A stretch of 64,000 nucleotides of DNA, taken from contig CP136067.1 of the NCBI GenBank assembly GCA_032622095.1, positions 62,694,893 to 62,758,892 of the forward strand, read 5' to 3'. Of this stretch, positions 49,080-61,043 are shown one piece after another. Source of the DNA: Siphonodentalium dalli (taxonomy: Eukaryota > Mollusca > Scaphopoda > Gadilida > Siphonodentaliidae). The notes beneath the pieces were generated by a model. That model ran no database searches and was not told where the DNA came from. It saw only the letters and a program-made list of their open reading frames with translations. The translations under genes were made by a program, and so were the position numbers. Every line of letters begins with the position of its first letter. Positions within the stretch are counted from its first letter, which is position 1.

Positions 49080-51174
49080 TTGTGTTCAAATTCTCGAGGC
49101 GGCTTCTAGCACATAGATAAATACGGAAGGCCGATTTTTTTTCACTAACAACTTTGTTCACTGCATTAATGACAGGTTGTGATTAATAGAGTGAGTAGAT
49201 GGTGCTATAGACGCCCATTGCAGGGACATGGCTATAGATGGTCTGCGCGTTAGGAAGGGTGTCCACCTTCGAATTTCTAACTACACATCTCGAACCATAT
49301 CAAATTCACAAGTTTGCGCGTAAATCCACCCCTCCCCTTGGCTGACAACAAGCTTTCCAATTGTTGGAAATTTTGAGACCTGACACCCCCCCCCCAAGCT
49401 TGAACAATTTCCAACTGTTTCTGACAGCCATTTCAGTCCAAATTTTGTTACAAAAAATAGGGAAATATGCAAATGTTGGTCTAAAAACTACAAATTATCC
49501 ACTAATAAATAGTTCGAAAATCAAACTACGAAAACAATTTCAACCTATTGTTTGTGTGAAATTTCCAACAAATGTTGTGTCAGGTATATCAAATTTCCAA
49601 ATGTTGAACATTTGACCAAAGTTGGGGAGGGGTTAAGACACCCCTGTCGTCACGTTCCTGTCTCAACCCATTGTACAAGGACATAAATATATCCACAATA
49701 CATTTGAACCACAATACTTGTGTATACTGTAGTGGGGATAATATAGGTCGCCAAATACACGAAATACCTATACATACTCTACAAAATCTAAGCATATAAG
49801 CAGAGAGAGTTTCAGCTGTTTTCTGTGTTTCGCACAGAAGTGAAGTAAACGCTCTTTATTCAATCCGTATAATAAACAGACTACATTTTGACACCTTTTT
49901 TGTTACCAAGTTAAACATTTCAACCTACCTCCGAGTTTAGATCCCGACAACAATCCCAATTCTTGGGATAAATATTCCCTTGCCCCAACGGGCCGACCCT
50001 TCGATCGGTTGAAAGATTCCAAACAAGGGTTTACTTCATGCAACTCAAACCGATCAGACGGTCCCCATATCATAAAGATACAGCAAGAACATTTCTTCAA
50101 TTTTGTTATCAGAATCGATTAATTACAAAAAAATAATGCTAACTGCTGTCAACTACAAGGGGGGGGGGGGGGGTCGGAAACAAATTTCAGGCACGTATGG
50201 CATTTTTTCCCTTTCGATCATTTTTTGTACCCACCCACCCCCACCGCCAATTTTTTTTCCGTTTTCGGCAGTTTTTCCCGACCATTTTTTGACACCCTTT
50301 TAACACTAAAACAGAGATTTGCGGGGGGAAATTCACTGTAAACAACTGTATATGAATTTCTGTGCATACTATTTATCATGGATGTTAACATGGACATGTA
50401 AATAGGAATGAGTAATTTTGAGGTCATTCGGCCAAAAAAACATGGCTGCCAGCGGCCATCTTGGATTTCAAAATTTGCAACAAAATACAACACGATAACT
50501 GCCTGCAGTCAATTTACCAGTTAGAATTACATTATTTCTTTCATTTAAACTGATTCAAAGTGGTTTTGAAGCCCAACTCATTGCCAAAACACTAAAAACA
50601 AGCAGGAATTTTTTTTTTTAGTTGCGGAAAAAATTGCTTGTTGGTAGCTTTGACCACCCACCCACCCCGGCATACGTGCCGGAAGAAATTTTTTCACCCC
50701 CCCCCCCTGTCAACTATAGTATAAAATTTTGGCCGCATTACCACTTGATTTTAGAGTTAAGCATCTTCGTCCGCAATTTTGTCCGAGACCGTAGGTTTGA
50801 TGACTCTTTTCTGGGCCACAAATAATTACACAATTCAAGAAATAACAAACTTCAAAAATCGATATCTGATCACTCTGCGCTTTGATGGTGGATTCCTCGA
50901 TTCGAATCAAATATTTAGTTTTACCCTCGAAGCCAAAAAAAATAGTAACTTGGGAGCGTTAATTCGGATTATGCATCTTTAATATGACTAAATATTCCCC
51001 AACTAAAATAAGGGACAAATGCGGTATTATATCGAACTGAAAGTACATGTAGGACAATATTAGACCCTTGGTCTAAAACAATACATTTTACACCGAATAT
51101 TGGTTGGACATTTTAACTATATATAACGTAATTGTATATTTGAGCTATCATAATCTATTTTCTAAGTTTAATAA
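49080..51174. other. Non-coding interior of the TA-flanked element
   Basis: No recognisable gene. Contains C runs near 49386 and 50698, a 15-base G run at 50159-50173, and a single AACATGGCTGCCAGCGGCC-type segment near 50437 that matches the tandem repeat at 53110-53945. Confidence 0.4.
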
Positions 51175-51234
51175 AAGGTCGGTAGACCTCATGTCCGCCT
51201 CTAAGTGTCGGCTTGATACGACCGTTGTTTGCGC

Positions 51235-52040
51235 ATAAAAATCTGTCTCTAGTGCTAGTAAACCTACATACCAAATTTAAATTCATTCAGTACACATTTA
51301 CTACAGTTATCATCCGGAAACCTCAAATTGGCAAAAATTCTAAGTAAAAAAGGGACATAACTGTGGTGAAAATTGGCGGGCGGCACCCGAATTCGAACTT
51401 GACCTGTGTTTTGTTGGGAGAAAGACACATACCAACTTTGGTTTAGATCAAATAATCCAAACTGGAGTTATCGGACGGAAACCAAAAATGTTAACAGACG
51501 GCCAAATTCTAAGTCGAAAAAGGGCCGTAACTCATGTAAAAATAATTGGACGGAACTCATATTCGAACTTGGCCTGTATCTTTAGCCGGGAAATACACAT
51601 ACCAACTTTGGTTCAGATCAAATAATCCAAACTGGAGTTATCGGTCGGAAACCAAAAATGTTAACAGACGGTCAAATTCTAAGTCGAAAAACGGCCGTAA
51701 CTCATGTAAAAATAATTGGACGGAACCCATATTCGAACTTGGCCTGTATCTTTAGCTGGGAAATACACATACCAACTTTGGTTCAGATCAAATAATCCAA
51801 ACTGGAGTTATCGGTCGGAAACCAAAAATGTTAACAGACGGTAAAATTCTAAGTCGAAAAAGGGGCATAACTCTGGTGAAAATTGGCGGACGGAACCAGA
51901 ATTCGAACTTGACCTGTCTTTTCTGCTAGTAAACCCACATACCAAATTTAATTTAATTTGGTTCACTCTAACTAAAGTTATCATCCGGAAACCTCGGACG
52001 GACGGACGCACGGACGCACGGACGCACAGGCTGATTATAA
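51235..52040 (+). repeat. 170-bp tandem repeat with GGACGGACGCACGG tail
   Basis: CCAAACTGGAGTTATCGG begins near 51457, 51627 and 51797, exactly 170 apart, with more diverged flanking copies. Each unit has CATACCAACTTTGGTT, CGGAAACC, ATTCTAAGTCGAAAAA, a GGGCCGTAACTC-like word, and GAATTCGAACTTGACCTG. The array ends with GGACGGACGCACGGACGCAC, like other modular repeats with tandem bodies and short simple tails. Confidence 0.9.
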
Positions 52041-52381
52041 TAGTCCTCCGAACCCGTTGGGTCGACGGACAAAAATTCCAACCGATTTATTGTCAACACT
52101 CGATCGGTCTATGACTTGTAGAATCCAATTGTTGAAAATGTTACCAATATGAGTGAAAGAAAAGGAACGTCCTCTTCTAACTGTCACCTATCTCGTCCTT
52201 GACGCAAGCAACTGATTATCATGGGGCTCATCTAATCTAAATACATATTTCCAACATCCCATAACGCTAAGTATAACATAGGCCAATAACGCGAATAACA
52301 ATCTATATCATAATATCTTTTTTGTTGCAGTTGGCTCACCATACATTACCAGTCGATGTGATGAATTATACCGGTAAAACA

Positions 52382-52462
52382 GTTTGCGATTTCAAAACGT
52401 GTACCGGTACGGGTAGCTACCCGTACGCGTACCAGTATCCGTACCGGTTTGAAATCGCAAAC
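52382..52462. repeat. Nested hairpin at the right end of the TA-flanked element
   Basis: GTTTGCGATTTCAAA (52382-52396) pairs perfectly with TTTGAAATCGCAAAC (52448-52462). Inside it TACGGGTAGCTACCCGTA (52408-52425) is an 18-base perfect palindrome. The outer stem shares GTTTGCGAT with the element's own TIR. Confidence 0.9.
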
Positions 52463-52468
52463 TCGCTA

Positions 52469-52565
52469 TTATTTAAAGTTTATTGAATAGCAATGTGAGG
52501 AACCATTTTGCGATGAAACTTTAGTTATTTCTGAACATGTGCGTCTGGTTGAAGCCGGGCGCTAA
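52469..52565 (+). pseudogene. Detached C-terminal tail of the MULE transposase
   Basis: When the TA-flanked element and one TA are removed, the frame ending at 48808 continues here as YLKFIE, a TAG at 52488-52490, then QCEEPFCDETLVISEHVRLV and a few more residues, closing at TAA 52563-52565. The 24-residue run after the TAG has a normal protein composition (acidic, with two Cys). The TAG is probably a decayed sense codon. Evidence is frame continuity only. Confidence 0.45.
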
Positions 52566-53109
52566 TTTCAATCTTCTATTATCAATAACTTTTCAAGTGA
52601 CGTTGCTAATACTCATGTTGGTAAAGTGTTAACTTCGGGCATTAAAATATAAACTTTAATGTCAAGGAAGCCACCCTCAAACGCTCAGCATTATTATAGT
52701 TTGATTTTTTTTAATATTCATTTTACCACTTCAGAGTTGTTGAGCGTCGCTTTGAAACTATCAAGTACGGAATTACCCATGTGATTTCCGGTAAATGCTT
52801 GTTTCCGTTTCGCCATTAAAATTACCTTTTAAAAAAATGAATATAATTTTTTTTTGTGGCAAATTTGATACCATAGCTGGTCGTTGTTGGAGTATTTATA
52901 GGCAATAAGCTAATTTTGATCAACAAACCGGCCCTTGAAGAGATAACATTGTTGTTGTAACTGGATGACATGGGGCCATTAAATTGAATGAGAAATCTTT
53001 AAATGGGAAGAAAATATGCATATATTGATTATTTTTATCTTGGGATATTAGCTCAATTTTACTCGAGTTTGAGCTATTATCATGGGTTGGTTGTCCATCT
53101 TCGTACGTG
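52566..53109. other. Non-coding stretch
   Basis: AT-rich; may include the 3' flank and terminus of the MULE, but I could not find a partner terminus near 40500. No other feature. Confidence 0.35.
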
Positions 53110-53945
53110 CGTAAGTTCGTCAACAATTCCCGTTAGCACACCCAACAGGCCACATCCCTCAACCGATCATGACCAAAGTTCATAGGGAGGTTAACATTTT
53201 GTTTCTGAATTTCGTTGATAAACATGGTCGCCAGTGGCCATCTTGGATATGTTTTGAATCCAATAGCACACCCTACAGACCACATCCTCACCCGATCGTC
53301 ATCAAACTGTATATGGATCATGGGGTGACCTCTAGATGGGAGCTTACCATTTTTTTTCCGATTTTCGAAGAAAAACGAAGCCGCCAGCAGCCATTTTGAA
53401 TTTTACTCTTTGCATCATCTGGCATTTTACTCTTTGTATCACTAAATCCTTTGCCACACCCTACAGGCCACACCCCTCATCCGACCATAACCAAACTTCA
53501 TAGGGATGACATCCAGATGAGAGCTTACCATTTTTTTCCCGAATTCTGTTAAAAACATGGCTGCCAGCTGACATCTTGGATTTTACTCTTTGCATTGCTA
53601 AAATCCTTTGGCACACCCTACGTGCCAGATCCCTCATCCGATCATCACCAAACTTCATACAAATTCTCGGGGTGACCTCCAGATAGGAGCTTACCATTTT
53701 TCCGAATTCTGTTAAAAAATATGTCTGCCAGTGGCCATCTTGGATTTTACTTGAAAATCCTTTAGCAAACCCACAGGTCGCATCTGTCATCTGATCGTCA
53801 CCAAACATCAAATGAATCTTCGGAGTGACCTCTAAATGGTAGCTTACCATTTTTTGCGAATTTTGTTTTTAAAAAAACAGGGCTGGCAGCGGCCATTCTT
53901 GGATTTTACTCTTTGTGTGACTAAATCCGTTGGGTGTTTAGTATT
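53110..53945 (+). repeat. Tandem repeat, about 155-187 bp, five copies, with ATGGCTGCC and GGCCATCTTGG words
   Basis: CACACCC(T/A)ACAGGCCACATCC-type starts lie near 53136, 53267, 53454, 53610 and 53765. Each unit continues with CTCATCCGATC, a CACCAAACTTCAT-like segment, TGACCTCCAGATxxGAGCTTACC, AAAACATGGCTGCCAGTGGC and CATCTTGGATTTTACTCTTTG. Frames open on the minus strand are by-products of the repeat. Confidence 0.88.
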
Positions 53946-54107
53946 ACAAAGACACACAGCTTTATGCATTCCCTATCGCTCCATTAACTGCAACATTTGA
54001 CAGTCGCCGCTCTCCAAGTTGAGCTTCAGTTTCATTGACACTTTCGTTGTGATTGTTTGTAAATAAAAGACTTGCAACTGTTACATAATCCAGGGTTTGT
54101 TAATTAA

Positions 54108-55060
54108 CAAGATTCAAGATTCTTTATTATTGTTCTAATTACACATGTAATATACGAACAAATCAATATATAATAAATAGCACTATGGTGTAAACAAATA
54201 CAATGGTAGATATAACATGGAAATTTAATAAAGTCATCGTGAATAGTTGCCGTCGTCACATATGAATGTCGAGAGATGGTAATGTAAGGTGGTGATGCGG
54301 TGATCCGAATATTATAGTATGCCAATGGTTGCATAGTTCATTCCTGTGAGGTATACCCTCAACAAGGAGTGAACTATGCAACATGTTGGGTGTATCTTAA
54401 AAACCCACACAACTTGTTCATATGCACAATATCGGTTGTGTTTAGAATTGAACAGAAATTATACACGTTTATTTGCTCAGTAAGGTGGCGTGGTAGGAAT
54501 CTGTTTCTCAAAGAGCTAACTCTGGTGCATTCCATGATCAAATGGTATTCGTCCCCAATTGAACAGCGAGTGCAGTATGTGCAGACTCGCTCTTCAATAG
54601 GTTTCTTAGACTTAGACCAAGACCCAGTTTCTATGGGAAGATAATTATTAGTGCACCTAAATTTTGACAATAATCTAATATTTCTATAATTTAGCACTGA
54701 AAGATATTTTTCAATCCCAAAATCGTGCTTAATGATTCGATATGTTCTACACTTTTCCATGGTTGATATATCACTTCGCCATTTGCTTACAAATTTACTC
54801 TCAATGTTCTTTCGAATAGTGACCTTAGCACACTGCATACTAGCTGCATCTACCAGCTGGTTGTGCCATATGTGTGATACATCGGCTTCGCGACACAAGT
54901 CCCTAATATATTTAATCCAAGGATGGGTGTCTAGTCCGTGTGTATACTCCAATAACATATGCTTATATAAAATTTTATTTATTTTGTGTACGTCTGATGT
55001 GGTTAGGTTAGTCCAGTAATTTAGCATTCTGCTTTTTATGTCGACAATGACAATTAACAA
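54108..55060 (-). pseudogene. 3' end of a non-LTR retrotransposon (LINE), C-terminal part of ORF2
   Basis: A LINE ORF2 encodes endonuclease and reverse transcriptase; only the region downstream of the polymerase survives here. The minus-strand frame 54374-55060 (228 codons) has WRSDI and YRIIKHDFGIEKYL, then a C-x2-C-x9-H-x4-C knuckle (Cys160, Cys163, His173, Cys178; CTYC and GDEYHLIMEC), followed by SLRNRFL, a pattern typical of the C-terminus of CR1/L2-like LINE proteins. Beyond its stop, an AT-rich 3' UTR runs to AATAAAGAATCTTGAATCTT (minus-strand reading) at about 54108-54127, the kind of short direct repeat seen at CR1/L2-like 3' ends. 5' truncated near 55040, as expected for incomplete reverse transcription. 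The first few codons are probably flanking DNA. Confidence 0.7.
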
Positions 55061-57314
55061 TGACTCTAGTGACCCCAGAATATCGAAATTGTGGCGATGT
55101 TCATAATGTCATGTTCTCCCAGTTTGTGGATTGTTTGCGCCAATACAATTTTTTACCCGCAGACCCACCGTGAAGGCCTCAAGTTGCTTTAAGCAACACA
55201 AACATGATCAATGCAGATGTTTAAAACCCGTCATTGACTACTTAACAATCTACTGCTATCTACCATTTTTCTGTTAGTGTTGCAACCAAATGTGGTTTAA
55301 AATTCATAAGACACGGGCGGCGTTCGTTGCAGAAATATTCATATTTGTTTAAATCGCCATCAACGGAAGGGTATATTCAAATATATATAGTTTTGTTCAT
55401 ATGCCAAACATAATCAGCGCGTAAATAGTATATTGTAGTACGATAGTGTCCGTCAACAAGAACCTTCTCGTGTTACAGAAGTTTTGCTTCTGTTTACATA
55501 ACACAGCGCAATTCTATTGGTTAATCACAAACAAATGATATAAACGCTCTTTATTATTTCCATATCAGGAAAACAGTAACAAATAACACTCTTTATGTTT
55601 ACCATATCCGGATCTAAACAAAAGCCAGGTTCTGTAACGTTTTTTGCCTTTGTTTACATAACAAAGGAAAAAAACATTTGACAATAACATACTGTTTATG
55701 CCATATTTCTGATTGGTATAAGATCAAAGTATGTCTATTTTACTATTATTTCTGTTTATGGCGGTTTTTGACGGAGCTGAATATTTTAACAGCATATCCA
55801 CGGCCAACGCCGCCCGTATCTTTAAGGTTTAACCAAACCAGTAAATTTTTCTGGAAAGGTAAAAAACCTTGAAATTTTGATATTTTACTGCATGTAGTTC
55901 ATAAATAGATAAATGGTTCAATATGTAGATGGGAGTGAACTGTGGCCACTAATATAATGCGATTGAATGAAAATGTCGTGAAAAGGACAAAAAAGAAGTC
56001 TTTGTGTATATTTTCCCACAGATTTCTGATGCACGCCAACGCACGTACCAATGTTGACACAAATCCCCACTTACCAAAAAAGCCTAGACTTGACCGATAA
56101 GTTAAGGGTTCAGACTATATTGGGACGTTTTGACACTCTTCGCTTCCGAGAAGGGTATAAATCAGGTGTAAATGTTGCAGATATTCAACTAACTTTTCCT
56201 ACCATTTTGGAAGCGACCTTGACCCTATAGCAGTATACGAATATTCGTCGAAAAATAGTCGTTCACCGTGATCTGAACTCAAATAAAAGTAGAAACAATA
56301 ATTTAAGTCTATAGAAATCAATTCTAAGGCTCATGCGTGTGTGATCCATTGGTAGATCTCAATTATTTGTTCATGCAAAAATACGAAAAATAGGCAAGTT
56401 CCAAATCCTTCGCGAAATTCAACCAACCAAATTCATCCGCCCACGAGGTACATGTTTGAAGTCTGCGAATATGTCTTATTAAAGTATGTAATTGTAATAT
56501 TGGAGTTATATGGATACTGTTAAGTAAAATATTAATATAAAAGGTTCAAGAACTGCTGAGTATTGATCGGGCACTGGCAGTAATGCGTTAGACACGCTCT
56601 GTTGTCAGGTCGTTCTTCCTGCACGCCGTAAACAAACCAGATATTTGTCTGTAAAAGCGATGAAATATCAAAATCGGTCCCGTGATCGTCAATAAATTCA
56701 AGCGAAGAAATCGTAACAGTGAGTTTATATAGCTTATACGGTGATGGTGTATGCGACCACTAACTCGATCGCCAGATATTTGATAAAAAATGTCGGTAAG
56801 GTCAGTACTGAAATTTTGATATTGACAAAGTATTGGCATGGTTGGACACATGGGTAACAATTATTATTATTTATAAGACTTAGTAAAATTACTGAAAAAA
56901 TACAAAGCAACATACTGCATAAGTTTTCAAGCTATCCAAATTATCTGAGATAAGTGTAGCGATAAAAAAAAGGCAATAACGAAAATTGTAAATTAATACT
57001 AGTGGATAATGCCTAGTCCTAGGTTATAAAATATGTGCATCCAGCAAGCCATGTGTTTTGAAAATCCTGGTCATTGATAATCTGCTTTCATCCTGCTCAA
57101 CTCTTGGATAAAATTCTACATTCTGTTCAATTTATATAGTGTGCTGCTTTTTGTTAATTGTGTATTCCAAAAATGTTGTAAACATAAGTGTAAATAGTGA
57201 ATTTCTTGACTCAAAATGTACAAATAATATGATGATAATTCTACAAGGAGGAATGTGCGTGTCTACCGGGTAAAAAGTTTGTTGTTACTCCACCCCTAGT
57301 GCATTGTTCTCATC
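55061..57314. other. Non-coding stretch with a 160-bp duplication
   Basis: TTTGCTTCTGTTTACATAAC near 55483 and TTTGCCTTTGTTTACATAAC near 55643 mark a diverged direct duplication; CTCTTTAT words lie in each half. The rest (55700-57300) shows no gene, RNA or repeat that I recognise. Confidence 0.5.
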
Positions 57315-59318
57315 ATGAAGCGTAAACCGAGAAGATTTGGTGTTCCAATGGGAAGAATGAGTTATAAATACATGAGGTGTAGACAATCCGGTCAGAAACT
57401 GTCAAAGACGATTCCAGCAGAGGATTTATACCATGGATTATCAAAAAAGGCAAGTCCAAAAAAACAAACTGCTCGATTAATATTAAGACTGAGATTGCTA
57501 AAGAAATGTAAACGCTGTCAGCCTACTCGTCGATATCAATGTTCCGTTTCAAATGAGATTCCACTCAAAATGACAATTAAGAAATGTCAAGAGACTCCCT
57601 TAGGAGGATATAAACTAATGAATATGGATGTTCTCAAAGATCATATTAATGACATAACGATGCATGTTGCATTGTGCGGAAAAGCTGCAGAGTTGGCAAA
57701 AGGTGGAAAATCGCCATTTTCACTTGTTTCCGAGATGAAGTCGTATGGATTGGCCTGAATTATTCTTGCTAGATGCAATGGATGTTTCAAGTCTTTTCAT
57801 GTATCAACAAGTACAAAGGTAGAAAGCAGCAATGGCAGTAAACGTTTCGACATCAATATGCGTGCAGTTTGGGGGACTATGGCTACTGGAGGAGGTGTAG
57901 CTCGTCTCAACGAGATGCTGGCCACCATGGACGTTGGCAGTTTGAGCCAAACGACATTCACTTCCATGGAAGAAGAAATCGGTCGATGGTGGTGCGATGT
58001 GGCGAACAGTGAAATGAAGAAGAATGGTGAAGAGGAATGGAGGATAGCAAGTGAACTGAGTTGTAAGAGTGATGGTAATCAGGACATATGCGTGATAGCT
58101 GATGGTGGTTGGAGCAAGCGCTCACATAAACACTCATACAATGCACTAGGGGGTGTGGCAATCATTATTGGAGCTGCAACATGTAAACTCCTTCATGTTG
58201 GTGTTAGAAACAAAGTGTGTTATATCTGTACAAAAGCAGATACTCAGCAAACTACTCCACGTGAGCATACCTGCTTCAAGAATTGGACCGAAAGCAGCCA
58301 ATCTATGGAGGCAGACATTATTATTGATGGCTTCAAACAGGCTGAGGAGATCCACAAATTACGATACACAAAGTTAATAGCTGATGGTGACAGCAGTGTA
58401 TATGCATGTATTGTTAATGAGGTTCCTGTTTGGGGTCACTTGGTAAAAAAAATTGAGTGCGCAAATCATGTATGTAAATGTCTCCGTGGCAATTTAGAGA
58501 AACTGGTGGAAAACAACAAACAATATTCTGGAAGGAATAAACTATCGAAGGCAACTCGTGTGCGAATTGTGACAGCTGTCAGGTGTGCTATAAAAATGCG
58601 CTCAAAAGAGAATGATCGTGTTCAGGGCATTAAAAAATTAAAACATGACATTCTAAACTGTGTAGATCATATTTTTGACAAGCATGATAACTGTAGTATC
58701 GACTTTTGCAAGGTTAAAATTGCTGCTGCTGCAAAAGCGGGTACTCTTCATGATCCAAAGGAATTGGAACCACTGGCAGGTAAAGAGCCACCAACTTCAA
58801 AAGATATAGTGGATACTATTATGGGTGAGACAGCCTCCTACTGGATTGAAGGCACTACTGAAGGGGATATTGAAGAGTCGAGAGGACCAAGTTATCTATC
58901 GTCCACTGATGAGAACCGATTATTGAGACAAGAGCTGCAGTCGCTGTTATGCAAAGTTGCCGAGAAATCAGATAGGCTTATTTGCAACTTTACCAGTAAC
59001 CTAGCGGAATCGTGGATGAGCATCCGATGTAAATTCGATGGTGGCAAAATGTACAATCGATGCCATAGATCGAGTTGGCATGCTAGGTGTTACGGCGCGG
59101 CACTAAGGAAGAATTTAGGACTCTCTTGGTCACCAACTACATGGGAAGAAAAAACCAAGTCATCACCAGGACACTCATTCACCAAACTATTTTTTTGGAG
59201 GCAGAAGCGAAATGAAATAATCAGAAAGAGTAAAAAAAAAGCCAGAAGTTATTGCCAGGGCAAGGAAGAGGAAGGCACAGAGGACCAGCTCAAGTTCAAC
59301 AAAGAAGGCGAGGACTGA
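57315..59318 (+). pseudogene. Mutator-like transposase (PF20700-type), one nonsense codon
   Basis: The frame runs from an ATG at 57315 through a single TGA (57756-57758) to 59318. After the TGA it continues as IILARCNGCFKSFHVSTSTK and KRFDINMRAVWG, so the two halves are one gene. Numbering from Met at 57858: Asp82 in VIADGGWSKRS, Cys121-x2-Cys124 and His137-x-Cys139 (likely zinc ligands, between the acidic residues), MEADI at 150, Asp176 in LIADGDSS, and KIECANHVCK. NLAESWMSIRCKFDGGK near residue 385 probably holds the Glu. This order matches the Mutator-like transposase domain common in invertebrate genomes. The basic, Lys-rich N-terminus (57315-57560) may bind DNA. The true frame leaves this one at the A9 run 59232-59240. 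Confidence 0.75.
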
Positions 59319-60363
59319 TTATGGGCCAGAGGCGTTGGGTGTAACCCCATGCTTGATGGGTCAGGAACTTCAGTGCATATGTGATAAATTTTTTGAAGAG
59401 AATGTTGATGTGTCTAAGGATAAAATTATTGCTATTGAATTACAAACACGGCAGCAATCAAGTTCCGAGTTATGGAAGCAGGAGAGATGACTGAGATTGA
59501 CTGCCTCAAATTTTAAGGGAATAGTAGCTCGAAGAAAGCAACAAGTCGAACCTCTAATCAGAAGCCTCCTGTACACCAAATTCAAAGGCAATGAGAGCAC
59601 ACGAACTGGAATACTTGAGGAAGAAATAACTATAACGGAATATATCATGGAAAAACAGAAAAAAGGTGAACATCTGACTGTGAAAAAGATCGGTCTTCTA
59701 GTTGATCCTGACAATACATTTCTTGGGGCATCACCAGATGGGAAAGTGGTTCTCGACAATGGAGATGAGGGGATTCTAGAAGTAAAAAATGTTTTGTTAG
59801 ATAGAAGAGGCAAACCACGGAATATGTTCACTTTCGAACAAGCTGTTGCTTCATCCGTACCTGACTTTCCACTGGAGATCACAGCGGAACAACTAGCTTT
59901 GAGGCATGACCATGCATTTTTCTTCCAAGTGCAGGGACAGTTAAATGTTTCGAAGAAGCCTTGGTGTGATTTTGTAGTGAGAAGGACATCGCCTCACCAG
60001 ATTCACATCGAACGTATCTATATCGATACAGACTTCTGGAATAACAAAATGCTACCTAAATTAAAGGCGTTCTACTTTAAAGCGATTCTTCCAGAATTAG
60101 CCTCACCTCGACATGGGAAGAGTCCCGGTATTAGAGAGCCTGGTATTTGGGTACATATTAATTTTTTTACTGGTATATACCTTTTCACTGGTGGATATTC
60201 AAAAAATTCAATGTCATCTGCATGGTATGAAATGCTAGCAGAAATAATAGTCCATGTTGAGTTCATTCCGACACCATCTTTTAAGATTACGTCAAAAGTG
60301 TCATTATCAGACTATCATATTGCTACAAATTCATTTTCACAAGCAGAATGCATGTTATTCTAG
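59241..60363 (+). pseudogene. YqaJ-like nuclease domain, C-terminal part of the Mutator-like gene
   Basis: YqaJ (lambda-exonuclease-like, restriction-endonuclease fold) nucleases cut DNA using a D...ExK site. From 59241 the +1 frame reads on through KRKAQRTSSSSTKKARTDYG and KDKIIAIELQTRQQSSSELW to a TGA at 59488-59490, then LRLTASNFKGIVARRK, the typical YqaJ entry. Numbering from the TTG at 59497: Glu41, GASPDG with Asp81, and ILEVKN with Glu95 and Lys97 give the active site; QVQGQLNV and CDFVV follow, then ILPEL. The match weakens after about residue 215 (IWVHINFF), so the last codons may be beyond the ancestral end. One extra A in the 59232-59240 run explains the frame change. Apart from this and two TGAs the gene is open, which suggests recent loss. 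Confidence 0.75.
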
Positions 60364-61043
60364 TGCTCGAGAAAACAGACATCTGATCGTTCAACGTTCA
60401 GACAGTACCAATGTAGATTAAGGATAGTTGTTTATTTTGTTATTACAATGCCTGTGTACCATTTCTCTCATAGTGAATAATGGGTAGATTTTATCTAAAT
60501 GGGCATCTACTATCCAACTGTCCAACTGTCCACGTGACTGTCATGGACAGTGGATAATTTTTCTCTCTCGCTCCGAGGTTAAACTGGTTTATATAAACAA
60601 ACATGGGTTTTATATGTCGTCAAATCTAAAAGTGTTTCTGGATGGAGAGATAGCTGACGTTTTGTGACCATTTCTTGAAACAGTGCGTGTCAAATCGGGA
60701 ATTATTTAACATTTCTTGTGGATTCGTGGCCAGTTCAGTGTTTCGGACTATCACATCACGCTGTGAGTAACAAGCCACCATCAAAATTTGTCTTCGTCTA
60801 TACATATATACGATATCATCACGAACCCAAATTCCATAGAGGTACGGACTCTATTCTGACAATACCTGTGTTTTCGTGTAAAAAAGATATAAAAAGCAAC
60901 CGTTATTTTGACAATTTAAAATCTGACCTTTGACATCCGAATATTGAATACGATAATAAGATCGCCCAGTGGACCTGACCTAATTACTGACAAGCTGTCA
61001 ACAAAGCCATCGGTGAAATATCTACACTTGTAAACAAAACAAT
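60364..61043 (+). other. Flank and probable 5' UTR of the LINE ORF1
   Basis: No gene seen. A local hairpin, ATCCAACTGTCCA with TGGACAGTGGAT, lies at about 60510-60556. The exact 5' end of the LINE cannot be placed. Confidence 0.4.

Larger units (their letters stand above)
48809..52468. mobile_element. TA-flanked 3.66-kb TIR element inserted in the MULE gene
   Basis: The left terminus is TA-GCGAGTTTGCGAT (48809-48823) and the right terminus ATCGCAAACTCGC-TA (52454-52468): 13-bp perfect TIRs with a TA on each side. Removing one TA and the element rejoins the transposase reading frame, which supports the boundaries. Both ends also carry CGGGTACGGG words. No transposase is seen. Its interior holds a nested 170-bp tandem repeat (51235-52040), a G run, a C run and otherwise unrecognised sequence. 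Confidence 0.65.

Noticed and set aside
48811-52466. The TA-flanked element as a possible Helitron because of its terminal hairpin
   Set aside because: It has clear TIRs and TA duplications and lacks the TC and CTRR ends and Rep/helicase coding expected for a Helitron.
53461-53850. A 129-codon minus-strand frame
   Set aside because: Falls wholly within the 155-187 bp tandem repeat and repeats its own peptide.
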